DNA of 64,000 nucleotides from an uncultured Oligoflexia bacterium (GTDB lineage Bacteria; Bdellovibrionota; Bacteriovoracia; Bacteriovoracales; Bacteriovoracaceae). Positions 55,207-63,814 of the stretch are shown here, one piece after another. A model generated the notes under the pieces. That model did not search any database, was not told the origin of the DNA, and was given only the letters and a program-made list of their open reading frames with translations. The DNA is taken from positions 1-64,000 of the forward strand of contig CAJXPQ010000001.1 of NCBI GenBank assembly GCA_913058265.1, written 5' to 3'. Positions within the stretch are counted from its first letter, which is position 1. Each line of letters begins with the position of its first letter. A program made the position numbers and the translations under genes.

Positions 55207-56337
55207 CTAGGATCTAACCAAGAAGCATAAGACCTCTAAGTGACCAGTCAAAGGGAACATATCTACTGGAGTAATAGATTCTACTTTATACTGAATACTA
55301 AGTATCTCAATATCAGCGGCCAGTGAAGTAGCATTACAAGAAGAGTAAACAAGGAATTTAGGATTTATTTTATTAATCAGATGGCATAAGTCTTTACCAA
55401 TACCACGTCTTGGAGGATTAACCACAAGTAGATCAACAGCTTCGGAAATATGATTTTGAAAGTTATTGGCATCGTCGCAAATAAAGCTGATATTACTTAT
55501 ATTGTTTTTACTCGCTGAATATTTAGCACAAGCAATTGCCACAGAGTTTATTTCAATACCATATACATTTTTAGAAAAGCGTGAGATTTGCTGTGCAAAA
55601 CCACCGACGCCACAAAAAAGATCTACAGAGGATCCAATATCTTCAGTACAAAACCTATCAAAGACTTTTTGATATAATTGTTCGGCCACATGTGAATTTA
55701 CTTGAAAGAAATTAGAGGTTGAAGATGCTAGCTCAACCGCACCAAAACGATGATGAATATACCGACTCTCACTAATCAACTTTTCTTCACCTTCGAAAAC
55801 GGCAGCATGCTTTGCCTGAACATCAAAGGCAAAAACCTTAATATTACTATTTACTGAGGTTAGAAAGCTATATAGTTTTTTAACTCTATCAAAACTCTCC
55901 AAGCTTCTCATCCCAAGTCGAATACTAAGCTCCTCCGTTTTATATCCTTCAGAAATAATGATATATTTTAACTCACCTGTTTTTGATTCCATATCATAAG
56001 GTGTTAATCGATATTCAGAAATGCTATCCCTAATAAGAATTGCAATTTGATTGATTTGAGAAGAATGGAGTGGACAGTCCGTAAGCTGAGAAATTTGATT
56101 TTTATTAAAAGGACTTGGTATTCCAACAATAGGATTATCTAAGTCTCCACCGACAATAAACTTACCTTTATTACGATAGCCTTCAATGACTTCAGATTTA
56201 ATTGATTTTTGAATTAGAGAGGCATTAAAGAATTTAGCAATCTTTTCAATCTTAAGATTCAAGCCCTCTTCATAGGTCAATTTAATAAAGTCACATGACT
56301 TACATCTATCGGAATCAAAGGCCAGGCAACTAATCAT
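55207..56337 (-). CDS. rlmC: 23S rRNA (uracil-747-C5)-methyltransferase
   Basis: RlmC (RumB) methylates U747 of 23S rRNA with SAM and carries a [4Fe-4S] cluster. The four cluster cysteines are Cys4, Cys12, Cys15 and Cys88, matching the spacing of the family. The SAM site is VDLFCGVGGFAQQIS, the NPPRRG motif is present (LLVVNPPRRGIG), and the nucleophile Cys is in YSSCNATSLAADI. At 376 residues it is of normal length. Its ATG overlaps the crtZ stop by one base (TAATG), so this rRNA-modification gene is expressed with the carotenoid operon. Confidence 0.92.
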   Translation of the reverse strand: MISCLAFDSDRCKSCDFIKLTYEEGLNLKIEKIAKFFNASLIQKSIKSEVIEGYRNKGKFIVGGDLDNPIVGIPSPFNKNQISQLTDCPLHSSQINQIAILIRDSISEYRLTPYDMESKTGELKYIIISEGYKTEELSIRLGMRSLESFDRVKKLYSFLTSVNSNIKVFAFDVQAKHAAVFEGEEKLISESRYIHHRFGAVELASSTSNFFQVNSHVAEQLYQKVFDRFCTEDIGSSVDLFCGVGGFAQQISRFSKNVYGIEINSVAIACAKYSASKNNISNISFICDDANNFQNHISEAVDLLVVNPPRRGIGKDLCHLINKINPKFLVYSSCNATSLAADIEILSIQYKVESITPVDMFPLTGHLEVLCFLVRS

Positions 56338-56819
56338 TAGGTTTTTGATCTAGAGAGATGTTTCTTTCGTGCTCGAGTAAAGTAAATCATTGGAACAATG
56401 AGCATACCAAAATTAGTTGCACCATGCTTATCCCTTACAGAGTGATGTATTTTATGAGCGGCGTTAACAGCTTCAGAATACCAGTGAGTACTTCCTTTTA
56501 TAAATTTCAGGCGCCGATGAATCATAACTTCATGAACAAAGAAATAGGCCGCACCGTAGGCCATAATTCCAAATCCAATAGCAGCATTAAGTGGCATGCC
56601 CCATAAGTGATTTGAAAGAATTAATAAGAAGCTGGGCACAGCAAAAAAGAAAGCAAAGAAGTCATTATACTCCCACCATCTCTCTTTAACTGGCACATGG
56701 TGGTCTTTATGTAAGCTCCAAAGAAAGCCATGCATAACATACTTATGTAGAAACCATGCATTGAACTCCATAATGATAAAAGTCAAAATAAAAATTGAAA
56801 TCCACTCTATAGCAGTCAT
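56337..56819 (-). CDS. crtZ: beta-carotene hydroxylase
   Basis: A 160-residue membrane di-iron hydroxylase of the CrtZ type, which adds 3-hydroxyl groups to the rings of beta-carotene to give zeaxanthin. The histidine clusters are HKYVMH (25-30), HKDHH (~37-41), HEVMIHRR and HKIHH. Four hydrophobic segments are visible. ATG 56819 overlaps the lycopene cyclase stop as ATGA. Together with crtB, crtI and the cyclase it predicts a yellow carotenoid such as zeaxanthin. Confidence 0.9.
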   Translation of the reverse strand: MTAIEWISIFILTFIIMEFNAWFLHKYVMHGFLWSLHKDHHVPVKERWWEYNDFFAFFFAVPSFLLILSNHLWGMPLNAAIGFGIMAYGAAYFFVHEVMIHRRLKFIKGSTHWYSEAVNAAHKIHHSVRDKHGATNFGMLIVPMIYFTRARKKHLSRSKT

Positions 56820-57562
56820 GATATTAACTTCCTTTTAAAGTCTAAAGCCTTTCCAACAAGCTCCTCCATAACAACAAATAGAATTAATCCTTGAGCGACC
56901 ATTAAATTTGTAATTAAGAAAAATGTTGCTTCTTCAAGGGGCAAGGGCCCTACTCCCCAACCTATAGTATAAACAGTTGAGATATCCCAAATTTTTAAAT
57001 ATATTGCTAATCCATCTGCAAACCAAAAATAAACAGTTGGAACCATAAAGGTTGTGATAAATATTTTTGCATTATTGATTAAGTACTGCCCGCCTAATAC
57101 CCATTGCAGTATAAGTACAGGCATCGCCCAAGCTAAAATTAAGCCGAGATACCTCATCTCGGTAACAAATAGTCCGTAAACACCCAAACCGAATAAGGCA
57201 AAATATAAAATTGTAACAAATAACTTAATCGGGCTTTTAGCAGGTGACTTCTTTAGTGGAAAACTCTTTTGAAGATAAAAACACCACAGACCTGTTAGTA
57301 TCGTCTGTAAAACAAAGAAGCCATACTCTTCAACAGGTACATAGCCGATAGTTCCTAACACTCTGTCAGGCCCATAAGTCCAAACATTGGTCATTACTAA
57401 ATAATTATCCCAAGGAGTTGTATAACTTACTGCGAGGAAAACCAATACAGCAATTCCCCAGAAGAATTCCGTTTTGTGTGGGAGATTACTTTTTCTATAG
57501 AAGCGAATGGCAAAAATTAGCGGTAGACCAAGGAATATAATCAAAAATTGCAAATAAGTCAT
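56816..57562 (-). CDS. crtYcd: lycopene cyclase, fused CrtYc-CrtYd type
   Basis: A 248-residue protein with about seven membrane segments and two copies of the lycopene cyclase domain motif: GYVPVEEYGFFVLQTILTG (~88-106) and GVGPLPLEEATFFLITN (~206-222). These are the archaeal/myxobacterial CrtYc-CrtYd type, here fused in one chain, and unrelated to plant-like CrtY. It cyclises lycopene ends to beta-ionone rings. Overlaps at both ends (ATGA with crtZ; four bases with crtB) show tight coupling. Confidence 0.9.
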   Translation of the reverse strand: MTYLQFLIIFLGLPLIFAIRFYRKSNLPHKTEFFWGIAVLVFLAVSYTTPWDNYLVMTNVWTYGPDRVLGTIGYVPVEEYGFFVLQTILTGLWCFYLQKSFPLKKSPAKSPIKLFVTILYFALFGLGVYGLFVTEMRYLGLILAWAMPVLILQWVLGGQYLINNAKIFITTFMVPTVYFWFADGLAIYLKIWDISTVYTIGWGVGPLPLEEATFFLITNLMVAQGLILFVVMEELVGKALDFKRKLIS

Positions 57563-58500
57563 GAATTCGTTCCTGGAAGTTCATTAATAAGTGTATGCAG
57601 TGAAGATGTATGATTTTGAGGTTTCCAAAAACAAAGAGATATTAATTTCCCCATGGTTTTAAAAGTTACAAGTATTTTCTCAGTAAAAGAAAGATAAGTT
57701 CTGCCACTAAGAACCTGACAATTATTTTTTCTAATCTTTATTCCAATATGCCTGTAAATTTCTCCCGCCAAGAGAATAACGACTCTTGGACGAAAGGGAA
57801 TATAAGCAAGGCCACTATAACCACTCAAATAATACTGATCGGCCTGATCAAGTGTTTTACGTACTAATAGACTTAGCTCTTTTGGAGTTTCAGCTTTCTG
57901 GAGTTCAGTAATAGATAGGCCTGACTGAGTGACTTCATCCTCTGGAAGGTAAATTCTATTCATATGAGCATCTTGTAGAACATCACGGCAAATATTTGTA
58001 AGCTGCATCCCTAGACCAAGATCAATGGCGTGAGGATGGCCTTTCTTATCCTTAACACCAATAAGTGGACACATCATTAAACCAACAACACCAGCAACCC
58101 GGTAGCAATAAAGCATAAGATCGGCAGACGTAGAAATTTTTCCACCTTGGGCATCAAATTGAGCGCCAATAACAAGTTCCTTAATATAAGAGCGCTCGAC
58201 ACCCCAAGAGACAACTTCAGCGACAAGTTGATTGAACTTAGTATCATTTGCTTCATTGTTGAGATCATCAAGAATAGACTTTATAGCTGCTTGAGATTCC
58301 AAGTCAGGTAATTCATCAGCGCAATCATCGATAAACCGGCATAAGCGATAAAGCGTAGCTATTTTGAGTAGTCTTGCTTTTGAAAAAATCATACTAGCAA
58401 AGTAAAAACTTTTTCCATGCTTTGCCATTAATTCTCTAGGGTCGGCCTTTAAATATTCTTCTGTCAGTGAGACATAAGTAAGATTATTCAATATGAGCAT
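57559..58500 (-). CDS. crtB: phytoene synthase
   Basis: CrtB condenses two geranylgeranyl diphosphates to phytoene. Features are HGKSFYFASMIFSKAR, the first Asp-rich motif in YRLCRFIDDCADE (DDxxD), and the second in LGLGMQLTNICRDVLQDAHMNRIYLPEDE. Length about 313 residues is standard. The start is uncertain: ATG 58500 directly follows GGAG, while TTG at 58491 has the better spacing and TTG 58524 has no site. All overlap the crtI end. Confidence 0.92.
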   Translation of the reverse strand: MLILNNLTYVSLTEEYLKADPRELMAKHGKSFYFASMIFSKARLLKIATLYRLCRFIDDCADELPDLESQAAIKSILDDLNNEANDTKFNQLVAEVVSWGVERSYIKELVIGAQFDAQGGKISTSADLMLYCYRVAGVVGLMMCPLIGVKDKKGHPHAIDLGLGMQLTNICRDVLQDAHMNRIYLPEDEVTQSGLSITELQKAETPKELSLLVRKTLDQADQYYLSGYSGLAYIPFRPRVVILLAGEIYRHIGIKIRKNNCQVLSGRTYLSFTEKILVTFKTMGKLISLCFWKPQNHTSSLHTLINELPGTNS

Positions 58501-60028
58501 CTCCGCTGTTTTTCTTTTTATCAAATAAACCGTGATCAGGAACAGTATGGAATCCCTTTGAAGCGTTTGGTATAACTTTTTCTAAAACTTTTGCTGAATT
58601 TAGAACTCCTGGTACACCCGCTCCTGGATGAGTATTAGCGCCGACAAAAAATAGCCCAGCAACATCTTCCGAACGATTATGAAATCTAAAATAAGCAGAT
58701 TGTCTAAATGATGGCTCTATACCAAAAGCGGCCCCTTTCTCACTCTGAAGCTCATTTTCAAAAAAATCAGGTGTAATAGAGAAATCCACGGTAAGGTTGT
58801 CTGTTAAACCAGGTAAATGGTTTTTGTCAAGCCAGCGATAAATTTTTTCTTTATATTTACTCTCCTCTTCCTTCCAATTGGTTACACCATCTTTATTTGG
58901 AACAGGTGAAAGGACATAAAAACACTCATGTCCGTCTGGTGCCATTGTCTTGTCTGTTCTGGTAGGCGCATGGAGATAAAGAGAAAAGTCGTCAGATAGC
59001 TTTTTCTTAGTAAAGATATCATTTAAAAGACCTTGATAGCGAGGACCCATAAGTATAGTATGGTGTGCAAGATCTGGATATTGTTTTTTAGTTCCAAAGT
59101 ATGCAACAAATAAACTCATTGAGTGCTTCTTCAGTCCAAGACGAAAATCACTATGTTTAGAGCGATGAGTAGTATCAATCATATCTCGATAAACTCTTAC
59201 TGGATCGGCATTAGAAACAATCACGTCACAGTCAAAAACTCTTTCATCTGTTGTAATAACACGTTTAACTTTTCCATATTCAACTTCAATTTTTTTAACT
59301 GAGGCATTAGTATGAATAGTTGCCCCCTTCTTAATTAAAAGTTTTCTAAATGCTTCAACAAGAGCATTGGTTCCACCTTTTGCAAAGTAGACTCCCCACT
59401 TACGCTCTAGCCAATGAATAAGGAGATAGATGGATGTAATTTTAGTTGGATCACCACCAACAAGAAGAGGCTCAAAGCTGAATGCCATTCTTAAACGCTC
59501 ATCTTTAATATATTTAGAAACTAAGCTATAAACAGATCTGTAATTCTGTAGTCTAACCATATCAGGTACCGCCCTCATCATTGATGCAACAGTATCAAAA
59601 GGCTCATCTGCTAATTTAGTGTACCCGACATCAAAAATATCCTCACAATGCTTAGCAAGCTTTCTATAGCCATCTACATCTTGTGGGGAAAGACTTCTAA
59701 CGTTTTCAATAATACGATCTTCCTCACCAACATAATCAAATTTTGAACCATCATCAAAAATAATTCTATAAAATGGATCAATAGGAAGTAATTCATAATA
59801 ATCTTTAGGGTCTTCTCCTAAAAGTTGAAATAATTCATCAAGAAGATAGGGAGCAGTAATAACAGTGGGACCTGCATCAAAAGTATAACCATCTTCTTTA
59901 AAAACACCTGCCCTTCCTCCGAGCTGATCTCTTGCCTCAAGAAGGGTAACATCATATCCTTTATTAATTAAGCGTACAGCGGATGCCAGACCGCCAAAAC
60001 CAGAACCCATTACAATTGCTTTACTCAT
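58484..60028 (-). CDS. crtI: phytoene desaturase
   Basis: A 514-residue FAD-dependent CrtI-type desaturase that converts phytoene to lycopene or a related product. The FAD-binding motif is IVMGSGFGGLASAVRLINKG (N-terminus), followed by LLEARDQLGGRAGVF, FDAGPTVIT and the C-terminal FFVGANTHPGAGVPG. Length and motifs are normal. ATG 60028 overlaps the hydroxylase gene by eight bases, and the 3' end overlaps crtB. Number of desaturation steps cannot be read from sequence. Confidence 0.94.
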   Translation of the reverse strand: MSKAIVMGSGFGGLASAVRLINKGYDVTLLEARDQLGGRAGVFKEDGYTFDAGPTVITAPYLLDELFQLLGEDPKDYYELLPIDPFYRIIFDDGSKFDYVGEEDRIIENVRSLSPQDVDGYRKLAKHCEDIFDVGYTKLADEPFDTVASMMRAVPDMVRLQNYRSVYSLVSKYIKDERLRMAFSFEPLLVGGDPTKITSIYLLIHWLERKWGVYFAKGGTNALVEAFRKLLIKKGATIHTNASVKKIEVEYGKVKRVITTDERVFDCDVIVSNADPVRVYRDMIDTTHRSKHSDFRLGLKKHSMSLFVAYFGTKKQYPDLAHHTILMGPRYQGLLNDIFTKKKLSDDFSLYLHAPTRTDKTMAPDGHECFYVLSPVPNKDGVTNWKEEESKYKEKIYRWLDKNHLPGLTDNLTVDFSITPDFFENELQSEKGAAFGIEPSFRQSAYFRFHNRSEDVAGLFFVGANTHPGAGVPGVLNSAKVLEKVIPNASKGFHTVPDHGLFDKKKNSGDAHIE

Positions 60029-60848
60029 ATGATTTCCCCATATTACTTAGTTGATTATTTGTATTATTGTTGTGGGCCTCTGTACCCATAATACGGTCTA
60101 TAAATGTATAATATAAACCATAGTTTATTTTCATTTTTCTATGATGCTTTGAGTGATGTTCACCTGAAATGAATAATTTTCTTGCCCATTCAAAAGGAAT
60201 GACCTCAACACCTAAATGGTTTGAAATAGCTGTTATAGTCATAAAAGTTAGATAACAAATAACGACTAAAGGGTGAATTGGTAACCATAAAACCATCACG
60301 GGTAAAAAGGCGGCATGAACAATGGCCTCCAGGGGGTGAAACGAGAATGAGGCCCAAGGTGAAATTTTGACTGAAGCGTGATGAACAGCGTGCACTTTAC
60401 TATATATAGAAGGCTTATGCATCCAAACATGAGTGAAATAGAAGTAGAACTCATGTACAAGAGTATACAAAAAGAAACTTAAGGGTAAATACCAAAGTCC
60501 ATACTGGTCAAACTTCACATAAAACTGAGTAAAACCAGCTTGCCACAATAGTCCTAGAAAAACTCCAGAGAAAGCAAAAATGAAACTAGAAACTAAAGAC
60601 CATTTGATCTCATTTTTTATTTGTTCAGTGGGTAAGCTCTTATCATGAAGAATAAAACCAGGCAGTGAGAAAGGCTTATTTTTCCAATAGACTGAGTAGG
60701 CCCCGCCTACCATCAGAAAGTATCGAACAAGTATAAAAGACAGAACCACAGCAAAGGCAATAATAAAACCTGTGAATGAAAGTAAATTTACAGGTATATA
60801 TGAATCTATCTTCTCATAGTGTTCTAAAGTTAAACTCTCCAAGATCAT
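60021..60848 (-). CDS. fatty acid hydroxylase / sterol desaturase-like membrane protein
   Basis: A 275-residue protein with several membrane segments and the three His clusters of the fatty acid hydroxylase superfamily: HEFYFYFTHVWMH, HAVHHASV and GEHHSKHHRKM. A di-iron oxygenase on a lipid substrate is expected. Its place between crtI and the GHMP kinase gene suggests it acts on a carotenoid or an isoprenoid lipid, but crtZ already supplies ring hydroxylation, so the substrate is open. Overlaps with both neighbours (8 and 4 bases). Confidence 0.82.
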   Translation of the reverse strand: MILESLTLEHYEKIDSYIPVNLLSFTGFIIAFAVVLSFILVRYFLMVGGAYSVYWKNKPFSLPGFILHDKSLPTEQIKNEIKWSLVSSFIFAFSGVFLGLLWQAGFTQFYVKFDQYGLWYLPLSFFLYTLVHEFYFYFTHVWMHKPSIYSKVHAVHHASVKISPWASFSFHPLEAIVHAAFLPVMVLWLPIHPLVVICYLTFMTITAISNHLGVEVIPFEWARKLFISGEHHSKHHRKMKINYGLYYTFIDRIMGTEAHNNNTNNQLSNMGKSYE

Positions 60849-61732
60849 CCTATATCCTTCAACCTAAGTTCAATCCAGTCTATAGGAGGGATAAATTCCT
60901 TTTTAAAACTAAAGGCAAGATAAAAGCCACCACCACCAGCTCCACAAAGCTTGAGGAAGAAATCTTTGCATTCAAGACCTCTCAACCACAATGACTTTAT
61001 CTCAGGAGACATAGAGTCCTTAAAGATTGAAAATTGTGATATAGAGAGCTGTTCAAAAGTGGAAGACAAGTCAGCCTTTTGCTCCAAGAAACTGTCAATA
61101 CAGGAATTATTTAGTGGGATATAGTCCTTGTTATAATCATTAGAGAAAACTTCATTTTTCATCTTTTCCATGAAGTCAGCAATAACTTTTGCACCTTTTC
61201 TCTCTTCACCGGTTGGGACTAAGTAAATACTAATCTCTCCCCTCGTTTTTGGAAGGGAAATAGATTCAACGGCACCGCTGGCAGTTTTGAGAAGAGTGTT
61301 ATTAAGACAGCAAACTAAGGGATCAAAGCCAGAGCTTTTACCGTGAAAGTAGGACTCAATAAGCCCAAGAATATTTTTTAGTTCTAAGCTGTCCATACTA
61401 TCAATATTAAGCCCATAAGATTTCACTAATGCTGCAGTCACGGCAGCAGAAGAGCCCATCCCCTGTCCCATAGGAATTGATGAGTCAAAGTAAAGACCTT
61501 CATCAATCGCCATATTTAATTTATCAAAATCAATATTAGTAAAATTATTATCCATCAGATAGCTTCTAAGTGCCTTGATGATTTCGTGACTTTCAGTGTG
61601 AAAACCATTTAGTTTCAAAGTACCAGAGAAGCCATTATAGGGTACAATAAGTCCCTTAGACTTAAAGAGAATAGAATATTCTCCAAACAATAAAACCTTA
61701 CCTGGTACAGTTTCAAAATTAACTTGATTCAT
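60845..61732 (-). CDS. GHMP kinase, mevalonate-kinase-like
   Basis: A 295-residue small-molecule kinase. KVLLFGEYSILFKSKGL is the N-terminal motif 1 and IPMGQGMGSSAAVTAALVKS is the ATP-binding motif 2 (~90-105). Motif 3 near LKLCGAGGGGFYLAF is also clear. This pattern fits mevalonate kinase and related enzymes, which would supply isoprenoid precursors by the mevalonate route. No other mevalonate genes are in the window. The gene overlaps the hydroxylase gene (ATGA) and lies one base after the prenyl synthase gene. Confidence 0.83.
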   Translation of the reverse strand: MNQVNFETVPGKVLLFGEYSILFKSKGLIVPYNGFSGTLKLNGFHTESHEIIKALRSYLMDNNFTNIDFDKLNMAIDEGLYFDSSIPMGQGMGSSAAVTAALVKSYGLNIDSMDSLELKNILGLIESYFHGKSSGFDPLVCCLNNTLLKTASGAVESISLPKTRGEISIYLVPTGEERKGAKVIADFMEKMKNEVFSNDYNKDYIPLNNSCIDSFLEQKADLSSTFEQLSISQFSIFKDSMSPEIKSLWLRGLECKDFFLKLCGAGGGGFYLAFSFKKEFIPPIDWIELRLKDIG

Positions 61733-61733
61733 T

Positions 61734-62789
61734 CTAACTTACCTTAATATGATTTATAGGGTTCAAAACTTTCTCCACAAGTGAGACAATAAGTTTCTTA
61801 AGCAAAGGGTTTTGTTCTAGATACGTATTCGCAAGTAAAACATCGACACGTTCTTCAAGGTTTGTAATTGCAGTCCTAAGAGTTTTATTAGCTTTAAAGT
61901 GCGCCTTAATCTTGATCACATCAGCATCTGTCGTAAGATTACGGTCTTTCTGTAAAATATCTTGTATATACTCAAAGTCATCGGGACAACTTTCAAGATG
62001 AGTAACAATCAGATAACTAATCTTTCCTTCCTTGATATCGCAGCCTAACTCCCCTCTCAACTTATCACCATAGAGATCAAGGATATCATCTTGCATCTGA
62101 AAGATATGACCTAGCTGGAAAAAGATAGATTCGATTTCAACAGAATTTTGTCTAGTTTCTTGGGCAATGAGAGAAACACCTAAAGCAAGACCAGAAAAAA
62201 GAGTTGAGGTCTTCCCTGATATACAATGTTGATATTGCTCCATAAGGTTTTCAAGTTGAAAAGTCCTATTAAGTTCAAATTCATTAACTTGTCCAGCAAC
62301 AACTCCTGCACTCATACGAGTAAAGAGATGAAGGAGCTGCTCTTTATTTTTATTCGGTCCAAGAATTATAGATTGAGGGGCGATCATAAGTAGAAAATCA
62401 CCAACATTAATTGCTTGCTCTGGCCCATAAATTTTCCATAAAGTAGGTGCGCCTCTTCTGACTTCATCACCATCTTGTAGATCATCATGAACTAAAGTCG
62501 CATTATGTAAAATCTCACAAGATATTGCCCAATCCAGAACATCTGACAATTCTAAATTAAGAGATAAAGCCAACTCTCTTATAAACATAGGCCTTATCAA
62601 TTTACCTTTGGATTTAAAATGCTTAAGTGACATAGTTTCAAGCGGACCTTGAGTGTTTCTGGAAATAACTTGCTCAATCTGAATACAGACTTCATCTAAA
62701 AAATTTAAAGAATTAATATCTGACACTAAATGCTTAGAATTTTCTAACTTAGGCCGTATTGAATAAGAACTTTCTACGAAATTTTGCAT
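61734..62789 (-). CDS. crtE: polyprenyl diphosphate synthase (GGPP synthase-like)
   Basis: A 351-residue trans-prenyltransferase that makes the C20 substrate for CrtB. The first Asp-rich motif is LVHDDLQDGDEVRRG (DDxxD) and the second is FQMQDDILDLYGD. The start is ATG 62789 because AAGG lies six bases upstream; the longer frame from 62852 lacks a site. It heads the eight-gene operon, and GGPP is the probable product given the context. Chain length was not determined. Confidence 0.88.
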   Translation of the reverse strand: MQNFVESSYSIRPKLENSKHLVSDINSLNFLDEVCIQIEQVISRNTQGPLETMSLKHFKSKGKLIRPMFIRELALSLNLELSDVLDWAISCEILHNATLVHDDLQDGDEVRRGAPTLWKIYGPEQAINVGDFLLMIAPQSIILGPNKNKEQLLHLFTRMSAGVVAGQVNEFELNRTFQLENLMEQYQHCISGKTSTLFSGLALGVSLIAQETRQNSVEIESIFFQLGHIFQMQDDILDLYGDKLRGELGCDIKEGKISYLIVTHLESCPDDFEYIQDILQKDRNLTTDADVIKIKAHFKANKTLRTAITNLEERVDVLLANTYLEQNPLLKKLIVSLVEKVLNPINHIKVS

Positions 62790-63008
62790 ACATAACCTTG
62801 AGTGAGTATTGGAGACAGCATAGCTGTATTTTACAAAGCAAGAGTATGCCATTTATGTTAAAATACGACAACTTATAACGACTCGAGTTGGACAGAAAGC
62901 CAACGTGATAACAATGACTTGGCCAGAATTCCATGAACATCTTATTGATACAGCTTTGAAAATTACATAAATCTTGCAAACGTATAAGGCTAGATGTATT
63001 TCAAGTGA

Positions 63009-63812
63009 ATGAAAAAAGTAATATTCAAACTCATTTTCACAACAATATTAGTTAATTCTTTCCAAGTTTTGGCCAGCACAAAAGATCCTGTTGGTTTTAT
63101 TGAAAATAAACTTGATTATGAAATCAACTATGAAGAACTAAAAGCTGGCAATTACCAATATTTCTACTGTCTACTGAAGCAATCAAATGAGAATGGGCGC
63201 TTCTACTTCAAAAATCTTATATCAGAACAATCTGAAACGAAAGTAGAGGAAATCGTGAAAACTTTTTTACCTCTTGATACTAAAAAACTTTGGAGTCCAG
63301 AAGATAAAAACTACCTCGCAGTCGCAAAATTCAATTATATTTTGCCCATAAACATTAAGACGATTAATGAAGAAAAATTCACAGGTACAAAGTACCTTCA
63401 AAGTACGCTTCCCCTCTATAAAGTAACAAAACTTGAACGGCATTATCATATTGGTGGCTCCTTCATCACTCCTGACTTCAACCTCTATCTTAATTTTATT
63501 AATTTTGAGCATCCAGATGCAAACTTAATAGAAGGTATAGACAAGCAGAAAATGAGAGAAGGAAAGATCAAGATCTCAATTATGCATCAAGATACTTTTG
63601 GAAGAGTTATGTTTTTTAGAACTGCTAAAATGGCCACTGCTATAATCGTTTATGAAGAACATACGAGTAATCAAACCCTTGTGACACAATATATTTTGTC
63701 CAACATAATTAACGTTCCAACTAAAAGCTTAATAAGAAGTGGAATGATAGAAAATCTACAAAACGTTGTGAAGGGTTCTAGAGAAGCAGTTCTAAACTTA
63801 AATTCTTTATAG
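63009..63812 (+). CDS. exported protein of unknown function
   Basis: A 267-residue protein with a signal peptide (MKKVIFKLIFTTILVNSFQVLA). The mature part is strand-rich with many Tyr and Phe and no visible catalytic motif; one Cys (FYCLLKQ). I recognise no family. It is divergent from the carotenoid operon with 220 bases between starts. A T-tailed hairpin at 63863-63900, inside the antisense helicase gene, may end its transcript. Confidence 0.65.
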   Translation: MKKVIFKLIFTTILVNSFQVLASTKDPVGFIENKLDYEINYEELKAGNYQYFYCLLKQSNENGRFYFKNLISEQSETKVEEIVKTFLPLDTKKLWSPEDKNYLAVAKFNYILPINIKTINEEKFTGTKYLQSTLPLYKVTKLERHYHIGGSFITPDFNLYLNFINFEHPDANLIEGIDKQKMREGKIKISIMHQDTFGRVMFFRTAKMATAIIVYEEHTSNQTLVTQYILSNIINVPTKSLIRSGMIENLQNVVKGSREAVLNLNSL

Positions 63813-63814
63813 GA

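Noticed and set aside
61-63812. tRNA, rRNA or riboswitch genes
   Set aside because: I looked for tRNA-like hairpins with TTCGA loops and for long GC-rich structured stretches by eye and found none convincing; a covariance-model scan would be decisive.
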